64,000 nucleotides of DNA from Golubevia sp. BC0850 (lineage: Eukaryota > Basidiomycota > Exobasidiomycetes > Golubeviales > Golubeviaceae), in the NCBI GenBank assembly GCA_012976225.1, contig JAAVVG010000022.1, forward strand, positions 248,001 through 312,000. The letters run 5' to 3'. The stretch's first letter is position 1. Each line of letters starts with the position of its first letter. Position numbers and translations under genes: made by a program. The notes below the pieces were generated by a model, which ran no database searches, was not told where the DNA came from, and saw only the letters and a program-made list of their open reading frames with translations. Shown here one piece after another: positions 21,776 through 35,770 of the stretch.

Positions 21776-23771
21776 GCTGCGACAGAGAAAGGTGTTAAAA
21801 GACTAGATGATCTTGTATTTGCTCTTCTTTCAGGTAATCTTGTCTTCCTTTCACGCTCTCTTGAAGTTAAATGGGAGTCTCAAAAAAGTGTTGTGGTGAT
21901 GTGACAGGAGCTGGCCTCACTTAACACTCACTTCTCCAACGCGTATGAACCAGTGAAGCGGCCACCCCCCAAAAAAAGTTAGTTTTTGCCTCCCAAAACA
22001 AGAAGTTGAAAAGAACCAAGTTTCGAGAATGAAGTGTGTGATCTATCTTCATCCTAGAGAACTCAGATATCTAAATAAGAGCGAGTCGTGTGCAGGAGAA
22101 TCGATCTCGAGGAAGAGAGGGAGAGGAGATAGCACTGTGCCACCAGCACCTCCTTGTCACGCTCTTCTCCCTAAGCTAGTGGCAGCTCGAACAGCCCAAA
22201 CAGCTCAATTAGTGTATGAGCCCACCAGAAATGTGTTCGGTGTTGCCTAGCATCGTTTGGTGGTGACTTGTGCTCACTCGATGGTGGCAAAGAAGAGATT
22301 TCTCCCTCTACCTCTCTTTCTTTCCCCTTTGCCCATCATCATTGTCTACTTCCAGGCAAGACCATTTCAATCATTTCCGTCTTCATGCCCCTGAAGTTTC
22401 ATCCTGAACAGTCCCCCTATTGCGCTTCAGCTTGATCCTGCCCACCATCTCTACCCGCTGTCATCTTCCTCCCGCTCTTGCTCCTACAAATTGGGGAAAT
22501 GCATTTCAAAAGAGAAAATTCTCTTGAGGGAAGCATTGGAGCTTACAAAGATTTGGGAGGAGCTTGCTGATGCCTTTGAAAGCAGAAAGGGGTGGCCAGG
22601 CGGGCGTCTGCAGATAATGACAGCTTTGCACCTTCGTTTCTGATTTGAAATCATTTGAAACATTCTCAAGATCGGGACTAGTGACGCTAATTTGTGCGTG
22701 AGCGAAGAAATGAAAGGAGAGAAGTCGGCTGAAGAGCCAGGAGTCCAGTCAGGACTTCAATTTTCTTCCTTACCCAATTTTCTTCCCCAAAGAGTCAGCA
22801 GTGCTACTTTGCACTATTTTGTAATCTTTGAGCTCTCATCATCAGAAGAGATGAGAGCTTGGAAGACGCACCTTACCCCTGGATTTCTTTATTTTTCTCC
22901 TCCCCTTTTCTCCTCCGGTCTAGGTCTATCTCTAGTTCTGCTCTCAAATCCATTTGCTGCTTTACTTTCTAAACTTCTGAACGGCCAAACAGCTGCTCAC
23001 TCCTGTTTGGAATCTATAAAACGGAGCTGCTGAGAGCCCCTAAAAGGTCTAGCATAGACTTTTGCTGCGGTGATTCTGTCGTTCTATTCAGTTCCACAAG
23101 ATTCATCAGAATTGTGGCAAGCTTGACTGGAAAGGTTGCTCGATAGCTGCCAGTCAAGCTTGCTAGACAGCTGTCTTCTACTCTCTCTTTGCCACCTTCC
23201 AACCTCTGTGTCTTTCTTTTCTAATGCTCTTTTGCAAAGGCTTTAGCAGCTCGTGAATCTTTTTGAACTTTTAAAATTAGATCAGTTCTCTTCATCAAAG
23301 GTAAACATGCAGAGAAAATGCGTGCAAGAAGGGGGTGACCTGTTTGCTCCTTTTCTTGGTCTAACATGGTTTTGGTGCTCTTTTTGATTGAACTGATCAC
23401 AAAGGAGACTCGAACTTAAAGAGAAAGAAAGCTATAGTAGAAATATGATCTTCTGGTGGCGCAGAACCTACCCAGAAACGCAAGGAGCAGCCATTTCATG
23501 CTTCCAGAAGCTCACACATCAATCTGAGGCCCCAAACATTGCTCACAATACACCAGAGAGTCTTTTTTGAAGGTTTGAATTCTGACTTGAAAAAGATTTC
23601 TTTATTTTGAGGGTGAAAACCTTCCTTTTTTTGGACGAAAAGGTGGCCGGAATGCCCTGTCATAAACGCGTCGCTCAATCTAATTCACCCAAGAGAGAGA
23701 CAGCTAGACAATCAAAATGATTCTAAAGATAAATAATTTGCAACACAAAGAACAATTCCTCTCATCATTTC
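21776..23771. other. long gene-free stretch
   Basis: 2 kb between the start of the gamma-tubulin complex gene and the stop codon of TRM8. It contains the promoter of the former and a perfect 14-bp inverted repeat at 23117-23163. No coding frame is supported. Confidence 0.5.
23117..23163. repeat. 14-bp perfect inverted repeat (hairpin)
   Basis: Arms GCAAGCTTGACTGG (23117-23130) and CCAGTCAAGCTTGC (23150-23163) are exact reverse complements around a 19-nt spacer. The stem is about half G/C, so a stable RNA or cruciform hairpin is possible. There is no T-run for a terminator and no coding context. Function unknown. Confidence 0.85.
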
Positions 23772-25558
<1,787 letters not shown>

Positions 25559-25689
25559 GACTAATGACTGATGACTTTGATGTTCGATGGATTGGCTTCA
25601 ACACTTCCAGATTAAGATTTCGTCTCTCGCTGTGCCTTCACCCTGGAACCACTATCCCTCTCATCAATTACTCAAACGCCTCGAACGGC
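25559..25689. promoter_or_regulatory. compact bidirectional promoter TRM8 / VHS-GAT gene
   Basis: Only 131 bp separate the ATG of TRM8 (minus) from the chosen ATG of the adaptor gene (plus, 25690). An in-frame upstream ATG at 25564 would reduce this to 5 bp. No clear TATA element is visible, so at least one gene must have a very short leader or use promoter elements inside the other's 5' end. Confidence 0.5.
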
Positions 25690-28464
25690 ATGGCATACAA
25701 TCACCATCAAGCTAGAGCTTCAAGATATGGAGGGGGAGGGGGAGGGAGTTCGAGCGGAGGGCCGCCGAGAGGAGCGTTGGACGATTGGGCAGAGTGGGCT
25801 GCCAGAAGCTTGGACGTAGATCTTAGAGCTACTCCATTGCAGAACTACATCGGTGAGTACTTGGGCCTGTTAAGCTTTAAGCTTTGGTATCATCAGTGGT
25901 AGCTACAAACGATAGCCTTCTTCAAGCTGTGTAATTCAATGAGGGAGCTAAATCAAGGTTCCACCTCATTCCCACCTTCTCTTCAATTAGAGCGGTGCTG
26001 TAATCCTTCCATCACACAGCCGAATCTAGCTCTCAATTTAGAAGTGGCAGATTTTATAAATCAAAAGAAAGCCAACACGTAAGTGGTCTCGAAAGAGGGG
26101 AGGAGGACAACTCAGCTCCTTAACTCTTCTGACCCTCTTCCTTCCTCCGCTCCTTCTTCTTTCTATGCTGTTGACAGTCCTCGAGAAGCGGCTGTAGAAG
26201 TAGTCAGAAGGGTCAATTCCCGACTCCCTCATGTTTCTTTGTTAGCTCTTCATGTGAGTAAGCCCGCTCCTCATCTCCGAGCCCTAATCGCCCTCTAATC
26301 TTCCTCTTCCATTTCGCCTTTCAATAGCTTTTGGACATCCTTATCAAAAACTGTGGATATCCTTTCCATCTTCAAATTGCAACAAAAGAGTTCCTGAATG
26401 AATTGGTCAAGAGGTTCCCTGAACGACCTCCAGTCTTTCCCTCTCCAGTCCAAACAAAGATTCTGGAATTGATTCACGAATGGAAGTTGACTATATGTGT
26501 CTCTAGTAAGAACAAGGAGGATTTGGTTCACATTCGGGATATGCATAGATTGTTAGGATACAAGGGTGAGTTGGTTGAGAGAGGATGAGAGAACAAGCTG
26601 ATTGGAGATAAGGATAGAGGAAGAAAGCATGTTTTGGTTATGGTAGCAATGGGGAGCATCAAAATCATCATGAAACCCGATTTTGATTCAGCTCGTCAGA
26701 GCAAGTTCTACCGAGGTGGAATGAGGCTTCAGACGAAAGAGGCATTCCAATCCTTATCCTGTTTCAAAAAGAAGCCGTTCCGACTCTCTCACCCTTTCCT
26801 AACTTCTACTTTCGTACAGGTTATCGTTTCCCAAACATTGACTCTAGGGCAGCTTCGGTCATGAATCCAGAGAACGTGAGTCGAGATCCAAGGAACCGAA
26901 AAGAAATTCATTTCACCCCTCTCCCTCTTAAGATCCTCTCGAGTTCCCTGAATCTTTCTCTCTCTGTCTCCTTCTTCAACCCCTATTTCAGAACTTGAAA
27001 TCTCCAGAAGAACTCGAAGAAGAAGATCGGGCAGCTCAGGCGGCGGTGAGTGGAAAGTCTTCTGAACTCTTTTATCGAAGTTCCGAATTCATTTCATACT
27101 AAAGCAGCTTCGAATTTCCCTCATCGTCTATAGAAACTTCAAGAGTTGATCAGAAGAGGATCTCCTAGGGATCTAGAACAAGCTCAAGAATTGATGAAGA
27201 TCATGTCTGGTGCTGTGAGTTTTCCTCTATTTGGTTTCTCTCGACTCTCCTTCAGGTACTTGCATCTTGAACTCTTCCCGAGGTGCTTTCTTCGAGGTTC
27301 TTTCTTTCTGAAACCTTCAATTTCCTTTTCGTTTCTTAATCATTCCAGGAACCTGAAGCGAAGCCAGACTACAGCTCTCAGACGCGAAAGGAACTGGACA
27401 AGGTTCAATCGAGAGCCATTTTGCTCAATGACATGTTGAACAACGCCAAGGAAGGAGAGAAGTTTGCCAAAGGTGACGCTTACGATGTAAGTTGCTTTCA
27501 GTTCGAGTCTGGTGGACTTGTTGACCAACTCTTCGCATCTTCAGTTCGAGTCAACCTTTTCCTCACCTATCCTTCCTCTTCATATTTCCCCGCTTCCAAC
27601 AGCAAATCTCTACTCATCTTAGAAGCGTCCAGCCTAGAATTCAAAAGTGGATTAGCGAAGGGGACGAAGGGGAATCGGATCAAATGGGTGAGTTTTGAAA
27701 GTCGGCTTCGAAAAGGTAAGTCACACTGTTCTCACGCACAACCACCGTTTTTTCTGCAGACCGATTACTCCTGATGAACGATCTCATCAATCAGATTTGC
27801 GAAAGGTATATCGCCTTCTCGAAGGGTGACTTCTCGGCGACTGCCAACATCGATGCTTCGTGAGTATTGTGATCAGACCTCACTCTGTTTCCTCAACCTG
27901 CATTTGAAAAGCATTCTCATTCTTGCGCTCTATCTCATTCCTCTTATCACCTTCAGCATCGATCCTAGCAAGGGTGGTTCAGCTGCGGTTCCAACAGCGA
28001 AGATTTCCGACCTCATCTCTTTCGACGATGAGTCTGCCTCAACCTCCAACACAGCATCAGGCTCTAGTGCAGAAACTTCAAACTCAGTGATGGATGATTT
28101 CGCAAGTCTCACCTTCGACGATTCACCTGCAGCTGCCAAACCTAAATCGTCGGCTTCATCTTCGGGTCCAGGTGGACTTCCAGCCGATCTCTTCTCTACT
28201 TCCAATATGAGTGCTCCAATCTCTGCTTCCAACACTGGTTCCATAGGTCCAAAATCTTGGGGTGCTCTTCAACTTCCAACTTCCGGTGCTTCCTCTGGTC
28301 CATCTTCCTCCGGAACTTCCACTCCAATCCTAACACCTTCGAAGGCGGGGACCTCAAGCCAGCATCAATCAACAGCAACGGATCAGACGAATGGGAAAGG
28401 AGCTCAGCCTCAACATACGGGTTCAGCAGATCCTTTTGCTGATCTTGACTCGATGTTTGGTTGA
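25690..28464 (+). CDS. VHS and GAT domain trafficking adaptor (GGA/TOM1-like)
   Basis: Twelve exons (25690-25852, 25903-25928, 26020-26078, 26178-26253, 26328-26565, 26820-26875, 26992-27045, 27134-27214, 27349-27486, 27603-27687, 27760-27859 and 27957-28464) give 527 aa. The VHS domain (about residues 50-195) reads PNLALNLEVADFINQKKANT, PREAAVEVVRRVNSRLPHVS, LLDILIKNCGYPFHLQIATK and HEWKLTICVSSKNKEDLVHI. The GAT three-helix region (about 255-350) includes RKELDKVQSRAILLNDMLNN and HLRSVQPRIQKWISEGDE. A clathrin-box-like LISFDDE follows, then a Ser/Thr-rich tail ending DPFADLDSMFG. There is no C-terminal GAE (ear) fold, so it is closer in layout to TOM1 than to classical GGA. It probably binds ubiquitinated cargo, Arf or clathrin at trans-Golgi/endosomes, inferred from family. 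Exon 2 is only 26 nt. Confidence 0.9.
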
Positions 28465-29272
28465 AAAGAGTAGGGGGGAGAGGGAGTTTTCCAAAATGTA
28501 TTTACAGAAGCAATCCAACTCGATTCTTTCGATATCGTTCTGGTCAGGGATAGAGTAGTGAGCAAGGATTGCCCTTCATATTACCAAATCGTAGGAAAGT
28601 TAATAGAGCTAAATTCGGGCTCTTCCTTCCATACGAGAGATGAAGGGCATGAGAAATACCTTGAGATCGACCAATCCTCGGCACCCACAATGATCTTCCT
28701 TCTTCTTGATTAACTGAATTACTATGAACTAAAAGCTTGGAAATCGATTAAGATTCTCGACGAAGCTAGTCAGGAGGTTGGGTCGAGGTATGTACTTGAC
28801 AGATGCTGGTATCTCTCTTAATTGCGTTTGTCTCCTCTTTTCTTACGTGCCTCTCCCCCTTTCCCTCTCTATCTCTCCATCCTCAAGTTTAATTAATTTC
28901 TGGTTTTTAGGGCTGCTGATCATGCGAAATCAAAGGTCTTGTTGCATTAAGAACAGACCTGCCGGTATCGATGCGAACGAGAACAAACCTCGTCACAAGA
29001 CCGTTCCTAGAAGCTACAATTACAAGGTGCGTCGGACCCAACTCATTGCCCGCATATGACAATTTTTGTGACTTATTCTGATCGCTGATCGTCTTCCGAC
29101 TACAAAAAGAGGGATCTCAGTATCCCATCTTTCTTTCTTCCCCCCGTCAATCTCTTTTCTCATCACATCTTTAGGTTCTTCTCTCTTCTTTCCTGCTCTT
29201 CTCTTCTCTTTGCTCTTACTTGCTTCAAGTTCCATCCATAACCATTTCTCTTATATCACTCTTCAAGTCACA
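28465..29272. other. gene-free stretch upstream of first HMG-box gene
   Basis: 808 bp. It has an open segment near 28921-29025 (MRNQRSCCIKNRPAGIDAN...) followed by a GTGCGT, but I found no acceptor that joins it in frame to the HMG-box gene. I read it as promoter and leader. It could be an upstream exon or upstream ORF. Confidence 0.5.
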
Positions 29273-31344
29273 ATGACCAGAAAACGTCAATCAAGTTCGG
29301 CTTCCTACATTTCTTCGTCCCAATCATCTTCTCCATCACCAAGTGGCAACGCAAGCTCAAGTCCAGCAACTTCTTTCACTGAAAGCCCAATCTTAAAGTC
29401 AAGTGGTATTCTTCCCAATTTGGAGCAACAACTTCACACTGATGGCGCACCCAAACGTCCAATGTTAGTAGAGCAGAAATTCATTCCTTGCGCCTGGGAA
29501 CGGACCTCTCCTCCCGCTTTGTCTCAGTTCTCCCCGCATTTCTGTACGATCGGCTGCTCCTCCATCATGCTTAATCCTCCAAATGGAGAGAGAACGGTTG
29601 GGTGACTGAGATACTGGTATTCTCTTGGGAGGCCGAAAGTCTGTAAACGCGAAGAGCTTAAATGAACACCGACCGTTACTTTCTTTTCTCTCGGCGCTAG
29701 AGCCTCCATCCTTCTTATCCGTGCAACACGACCTCTGACTTCAATTCTCCCGTCTTTTCTCCCCCAACCTTATTTCGGCAGGAACGTGTTCTTAGTCTAC
29801 AGCCGTTGGAGAAGAGAATCTGGCAATCTCGATGAAGATTTTTCTGGAATCCCACGGTAAGTGATTCCAACGGGGTGAGGCTTGAGAGCGATGAGATCTG
29901 ACCTTCCTTGGTATCCTCTTCCTGCCCAATCAATTTCTTCTTCCTCAGGAGTGAATGGAGTACTCACTTAGGTTCGTTCGACTGACCGGGATGGGCCGTC
30001 GCTACCGATCTGAGCATCTTCTAACTGAACGACCCTCCTCTCCTTTCCCTTACCCCTGTCCCCCTATTCTCTCGTACAAAAACCCTTTCCCTTCCCTTAC
30101 TCCCTTATTTGCATTTTAAAAAAAACAGGGAAAGAATGGAAGGGTCTACCAGCTTCAGAGAGAGCTGTGAGTTTACAGTTGGAATCCCTTCATTCGGTTG
30201 CTACAGCTTCTGACACTATCTATCATCTGTTCTGCTTTTCTTCTATTTTCCTGCAGAAATGGCAAGAGCTCTACGATCAACTTCGTAAGAAATTCGATGA
30301 GCTTTTCCCAGACTAGTGCGTATCATCGTCGACTCTTCCTCATTCAGTGGGAAAGAAACTTATCTCCTTCTTCCTCTTAACCCTCACATTCATTTATCTA
30401 ACAGTAAATACACTCGTACTAGCAGACGTTCAAGTACAGGATCAACCTCTGCTGGTTCTCGTCCAAAGAAAGTCAAATCTTCTACTTCCGCTGCCAAGAC
30501 AGAGAGAGATGTTCACGACAGTTACTCTCCTCCAAAGAAAAACTGGAATTTATCAAACGCGACTAGGAATTCAGCAAGATCTAGTGGTCGTCGTCGTCGT
30601 GTCTCTGCTCCGGAGTATCGCGAAGGATCTCCAGAGAGAGAGGAAGAAGAAAGTCCTTTGACTGGAGAAGATTCTGACGATGACGAATACGGAATCATGG
30701 AGTTCTCTGATGAGCAGACTTCTCCCTTCAAAGAGCATCAACCAGAGCAAAGCGGATCCTCTTTTCCTGCTACTACTGGATTGGGACTCTATGGAATGGG
30801 AATGGAAGTAGATCAAGCAGCAGCTAGTTCTTCGACTCAAGCTTCCACTTTCCAAGAACAAGCCGATTCTCCAGCCTCATCTGTGGATAATCAATCTCAA
30901 GCCTCAACTCGTTCAGTGACCCCTGTCATGGCTAACTACGAAGCTGCTCCAGTCCCAAATCTGGCTTTGGAAAACTTCAGAGTCCACTCTTCTCAGTTCT
31001 CACCCCAGTACTCTTTGGATGATTCTTCTTTCAATGTAAGTATCGAATTGACCTCATCCGAAAGTGCTTTAGCTTAAAGATCTTCGTTGGCAGAATCTCA
31101 CTTGTGCTTCTCTCCTTCTTCTCCTCTTCATCTATCTTGTCTCCATCTACCTTCTCCTCGTTTCCGATTTCTTTTGCTCTCTCAGCAAACTTTCGCTTCT
31201 TGGGAGAGAACTCGTGCTTTCGGTTCTTCAGCTCAGCCTCATTCTCCAGCTCACTTCAATCATATCAACATTGGATCCTACCATCATCAAGCCGTTGGAG
31301 TAGCCCCTGACGAGAATCAACGCACTTACGACTTTGGTTACTAG
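29273..31344 (+). CDS. HMG-box transcription factor 1
   Basis: Seven exons (29273-29463, 29782-29856, 29949-29971, 30129-30166, 30257-30315, 30405-31035 and 31186-31344) give 391 aa. The HMG box (about residues 60-135) is assembled from five exons: PKRPMNVFLVYSRWRRESGN, LDEDFSGIPRSEWSTHLGKE, WKGLPASERA, KWQELYDQLRKKFDELFPDY and KYTRTSRR. The N of the NxF triplet, the aromatic residues and the basic C-terminal extension fit sequence-specific (SOX/MATA type) boxes rather than HMGB proteins. The N-terminus is Ser-rich. The C-terminal half is Ser/acidic (SPEREEEESPLTGEDSDDDE) and Gln-rich. A 23-nt exon lies inside the box. It neighbours a second HMG-box gene at 33237. It is probably a nuclear regulator; the mating or pheromone-response role of some basidiomycete relatives is only a possibility here. 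Confidence 0.88.
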
Positions 31345-33236
31345 AAGCTGCGGCTCTTTCTCTTATTACGATACCGAAAAGGCAAGCCTCTGGTCAAAAG
31401 CAAATTCGACGAAACGAATCAACAACAAGAATCAAATAGTAAATATCTCAAAAGCAAACAAAAAAACAGGTGGAAAAGGATTGAAGATTTAAGTACTTCC
31501 TTCAAATCATTAAAGCTGTGAAAAGGTTGGGGTGGAAAAAATCAAGATAGGTGGATTCTCTACTTTCGTCGCTCTATTTTCTCGATCCAGTTCTCGGTCC
31601 AGGTTACATTTTTTTATAACGTCTCTACAATTCCAGAGGTCTAATCATCCTTTCTCGTCATCAGTGCCCCAGTTCCCTTCAAAACCAAAACTGCAACCTC
31701 TTTCTTCTCACCCCCAGCTCTTGAACCTCCCTACTCCTTTCCCTTTCCATTCTTCCTTCTTCGTCTGTACAAAAAGTGCCCTTTGTCCTTTGTGATGCTT
31801 GAGTTTATGACCTTCAAATTTGCTTTCCTAGTTTCAGTTCCCAGTTGTTTGCTGTCCGAAGATCGTGTGACGCCGCAGCGAGGGTCATCTGGATTCTACG
31901 AGCTTCCGAACGCAGAGAGGATATCGCAAGGGTAAATTTTAAGAACTCAGAGAGATACATACATGGACCAGAGAGAACTTCAGCAAGATTGTATCAAAAG
32001 CGGGCAAAGTCTCGAGAAGTCTAAGCGGCTTTGATGCTTGTACCTCTCCGTCTTGATAACCTTCAAGTTCTCTGATCGCCAGAGGTTGGCTGATTGGAAC
32101 TTGGAATAGACTTCTTCTCATAATTTCATCCGTAATTGAGAGGGAGTGATCCAGCTACGTATGCAGTAGAAGAAGAAGAGGAGGAAGGAGTTGAAAAGGA
32201 GGAGAAGCTAAAAGGAGACCTCGAGGTTGGTCGAGATCGGGACGCGAGCTCAAATTCCCTTTGTTCAACGTTCAAATTTAATTTAGATGTCTCTTTGTTC
32301 GCATGGGGATCGACATCGTCTGACCTTGAGGTTTATCCTTACTCCGAGGACACCGACCACAAGATTTGGAGGAGACAAGAGGGGAGCCGCAGGTAAAGAA
32401 CGTTCCAATTTTACCTCGCGTCGCCTCAGGAGAATTCAAAACGGCCGATCCTGTTCCAGGTCAACTGCGAATTCTTTGATAACGTGCGCAATGATTTGTT
32501 TCGAATCTTCAACGGAACCAAACCAACCGAGTGGTTCTCTGTGGGCAAGCAGCAAGAGCCCGTTTTCTTCCTTCCCTCGCCTTCTTCCATGTGCGTGCAC
32601 CAAAATGAACGCTAGCCGCTAGAGATGCAGCTCCCTTCAGACCTTTCTACGGCGTGATAGAGATCAAAAACAAGCAAATTCGAGGTCGAGGAGTTCAAGA
32701 TCTAAAAGGAAGACAGAACCACCAGGTTTCCACCTTCCAAGAGAGAGCGCTATCAAAAAAATGCGTGGCAGATTCCCTACTATATATTAATCGCAACTTC
32801 CAATCTCCCTTAATTTTTCTTCCTCTTTTCCTTCCACTGTCACCTTCTCACCTGTCCCTCTATTGATCTCTAGACTCTGAAAGTTCCAAGACTCGCAAGC
32901 AGTCAACCTCAAGTATTTGACTCAAACGCAAATCTCGAAGGTGTCGCGCCGTCTTCAAACACAGACCTTTTCCATCCTAGCGTTTCAGTACAGCCCACAA
33001 GGTCTCACGAAAAAGAAAGCAAAACGTTAGTGCTTTAATTTTAAGATTGACATCTCATCCCCGTCTTTGTACCTTACTGGATCAGAAGTCGACGGTATTC
33101 GAAACCCCCTTTCCCCTTCGTCTCAACCTCATCTCTCTTTTGGCTCTCCTCCTCAAGTTCTGCAAAATCGCGAAAGAAGGCTCAAAATCTTGTATCAACC
33201 GTTCAATCCGACTTTTTTCAAGCTCCAATTCACAAG
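31345..33236. other. long gene-free stretch upstream of second HMG-box gene
   Basis: 1.9 kb with no supported exon. A TATA-like TATATATTAA lies near 32780, about 450 bp before the ATG of the next gene, which fits a long leader or an intron in the 5' UTR. Open frames at 32136-32396 are Glu-rich low complexity. Confidence 0.45.
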
Positions 33237-34905
33237 ATGCCACGCAGCTCAAAGAACCGTCGCTCTGTGGACTCAGACTCTGTCGAGTCCTCCAGGTCAC
33301 CACTCACTCCTGTTCTCCCGGATGGTCAATTCGAGGTGAGTATAGATTCTCCATTTCATGAATCACTGTGATTTGTACTTTCCCGTCCTTCAAACGCCCC
33401 AAACTCGATTCCATCTTGCCACCGCCGACTGACACTGAATCTCGATCCCAAACCCTGCTCTTCCCTTCCCCTAAAATTGGGATCTATCCTCAAATCATCT
33501 TTAGAAGAGTCAAGCCCAAGCTGAAGAGCAGGTAGGACAGTACGCAACTCATAGAGTCTCGCCTCAGAAGAAAGAAACGATCATCCTCGCCTCTCCAAAG
33601 CCAAGGCGTTATCGCCTGGCGGGATTCTACTTCTCCCATCTAGCACCTTTGAATCCAAGGCTTGATCAGGATCTAAGACTGGACGGAAATCCCAAGAGAC
33701 CTGCTAATTGTGAGTTTGATAGTCAATCAGCGAGAGCCACAACCTCCAAAGCTTACCAAAAAAAAAATTGGGTCCCTCTACTCAGCATTTTTGATCTTCT
33801 CGAGATGGAGACGAGAAAATCCTTTCGACGATTTCAGCCACATTCCAAAGTCGGAGTGGAGTACTGTGATCGGAGAGGAATGGTGAGTTAACTTTGTTCA
33901 GGCGATGAGCGCGGAAGCCTCCAATTTAAAACTTTGCCCTTCTCCTCTTGGAAACTAGGAGTTATATGGGAGAGGAGCGTAAAATTGTCTGGACTGGTCA
34001 CTATAACAGACTTCGAACAGAGTTCGATACTCTCTACGTGAGTGCCTCCTTGAGCCCGCAGCATCATATCATCATTCTCACCTTTGACCCCTGATTGACT
34101 CTATTATCCCTCAAACGCAGCCTGACTACAAGTTCACCAGAGTTCCAAATCGTCCCAGAAGTGGATCAAATCGCTCAATAGAAACCAAACTCAAAGGTTC
34201 TCCGGTCGGTGGAGTTGGTCCGATTCGACCTTCGATAACTCGCGCTCACCGTTCTGCTTCGACTTCACATGGATCTCTAACAACTTACAACGGAGCAAGA
34301 CGTAGTTCTGACACTCAGCTTCCAGGTTCTCCTTTGCCTTTGTACCCCGGGCACCCTTACTATCCCACCAATCAATCTCATCTTCAACATCCTTACGATC
34401 AACGTCAACATTATCCTTCATTGAAAATTTCAGACGAGTCTCAAGCACATCCAGTTCATCTTCTTCCTCGTTCATCCTGCTTTCTTCAAAACAAGTTTGC
34501 AACTCAATCTCCAAACCTGGAGTCTCACGAGAATGGAAATTACTACGCGATGGAGGGCCCTTGGAGCAGAGCAGAAGGTCATAGTCCATCGTTGGGGGCT
34601 CAATTGGAAGGCTTCGTGAGTAGTCCTTGAAAAATCAATTCCTGCTGTGACAGAAATCAAGAAGAGATCTGTCTCCCTGGTGGAGGCAGGGGAGCCGAAG
34701 ATTCAACTACAAAGTGGAGTGTCTCTCTGACTCATTTTTTGTCTCTCTTCTACAGCGGTTTCCCGGATTCTCTGAAGATCAAGATCGTGGGCCATGCAGC
34801 GCTCCAGCAGTGCTTAAAAACAATCCAATCAGCAGGCCACCATCAGCTGACAAACTCTCGTCGGGCACTTGCAACCCATCCGACATCTCCTTGAGCTCTC
34901 AATAA
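33237..34905 (+). CDS. HMG-box transcription factor 2
   Basis: Six exons (33237-33335, 33505-33709, 33786-33882, 33959-34037, 34121-34615 and 34756-34905) give 374 aa. The HMG box spans about residues 96-170: GNPKRPANSFLIFSRWRREN, PFDDFSHIPKSEWSTVIGEE, WSYMGEERKIVWTGHYNRLR and TEFDTLYPDYKFTRVPNRPR. It shares with the upstream HMG-box protein the rare patterns FSRWRRE, IP+SEWST, and a basic tail after P-D-Y-K. The region before the box is basic (KPRRYRLAGFYFSH). The C-terminal half is Ser/His/Pro/Gln-rich, typical of a regulatory tail. The intron positions inside the box differ from those of the neighbour, so if the two are duplicates they are old. Confidence 0.87.
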
Positions 34906-35770
34906 TCAAACCAAAGAACGGAATACAAAAACAAAAAACATGATTGAAGTTCAAACTCGTTTATGATGTTGCTTCCTCCAGATTTGCTATGGTCCCATCA
35001 ATTTCACCTCAACCTCTTTATGCCCCAGGATCTTTCAGTGATGATCTACTTTTTCTCTCCACCCCTGTTTCCATTTTTGGGCTTTTCATAAACTATCGCT
35101 GCAGTCTGTCTTTGCATTATACCCCTCGAATGCTTCCAAATTTATTTCTTCTCCCCTTTCTCAGCTTTGTTTCTGCTTCTCACCATTTCTTTTTTCCACA
35201 TTTGCCCTTCTCCTGCTGCTTTCACTTTGAGTCAGACAGAGCCCTCTCTTGAATGCTTTCCTTTCTCTTCTTTTAAAGAAACGACTGTTATGTGCTCCCT
35301 GTAGATCATCCCTGCTTTGACCTGTCGAATTGTGGCTTTTTGATCCTTAATCATATGAATCACCTGCGAGTTTTACCGAACTCTTTGACCATTCAATGTT
35401 CCAAAGATGATGACAACAGAAGTGATTGCAGAAAGTGTTATATAACTTTATTATTGAAGGTACTGAGGGTCTCAGTAGGGCGATAGGGCGCAGTCCATGC
35501 CGCCAGTCCTGCATCGTCGATTCATCGGGCAAAGTCTCTGAAACAAAGACGCAGCCAAATTTGGAACATAATCGGAACATGTAGATCTCTGGGCAGAACT
35601 CTAATTTCACATGGCGATGATGGCAATCTTACGGACAGAAGAAAAAGGCTCAAAAAAAGTGCGCGAAGGAAAAAGACGAGGAACTGCATAGTTGCGACAG
35701 TTGTTCAAAAAGGTGTAATACAGTTACAAACTACCATCAATTATCCATTTTCGAGATGCTCAGAACCTGC
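34906..35770. other. gene-free stretch between convergent genes
   Basis: 865 bp between the stop codons of HMG-box gene 2 and LEO1. It is T-rich in 35040-35280. No gene recognised. Confidence 0.55.

Noticed and set aside
25690-28464. Classical GGA adaptor
   Set aside because: VHS and GAT regions are present, but there is no C-terminal ear domain, so only a GGA/TOM1-like call is made.
28921-29025. Possible first exon of HMG-box gene 1 (MRNQRSCCIKNRPAG)
   Set aside because: No acceptor joins it in frame to the exon at 29273; every tested join meets a stop.
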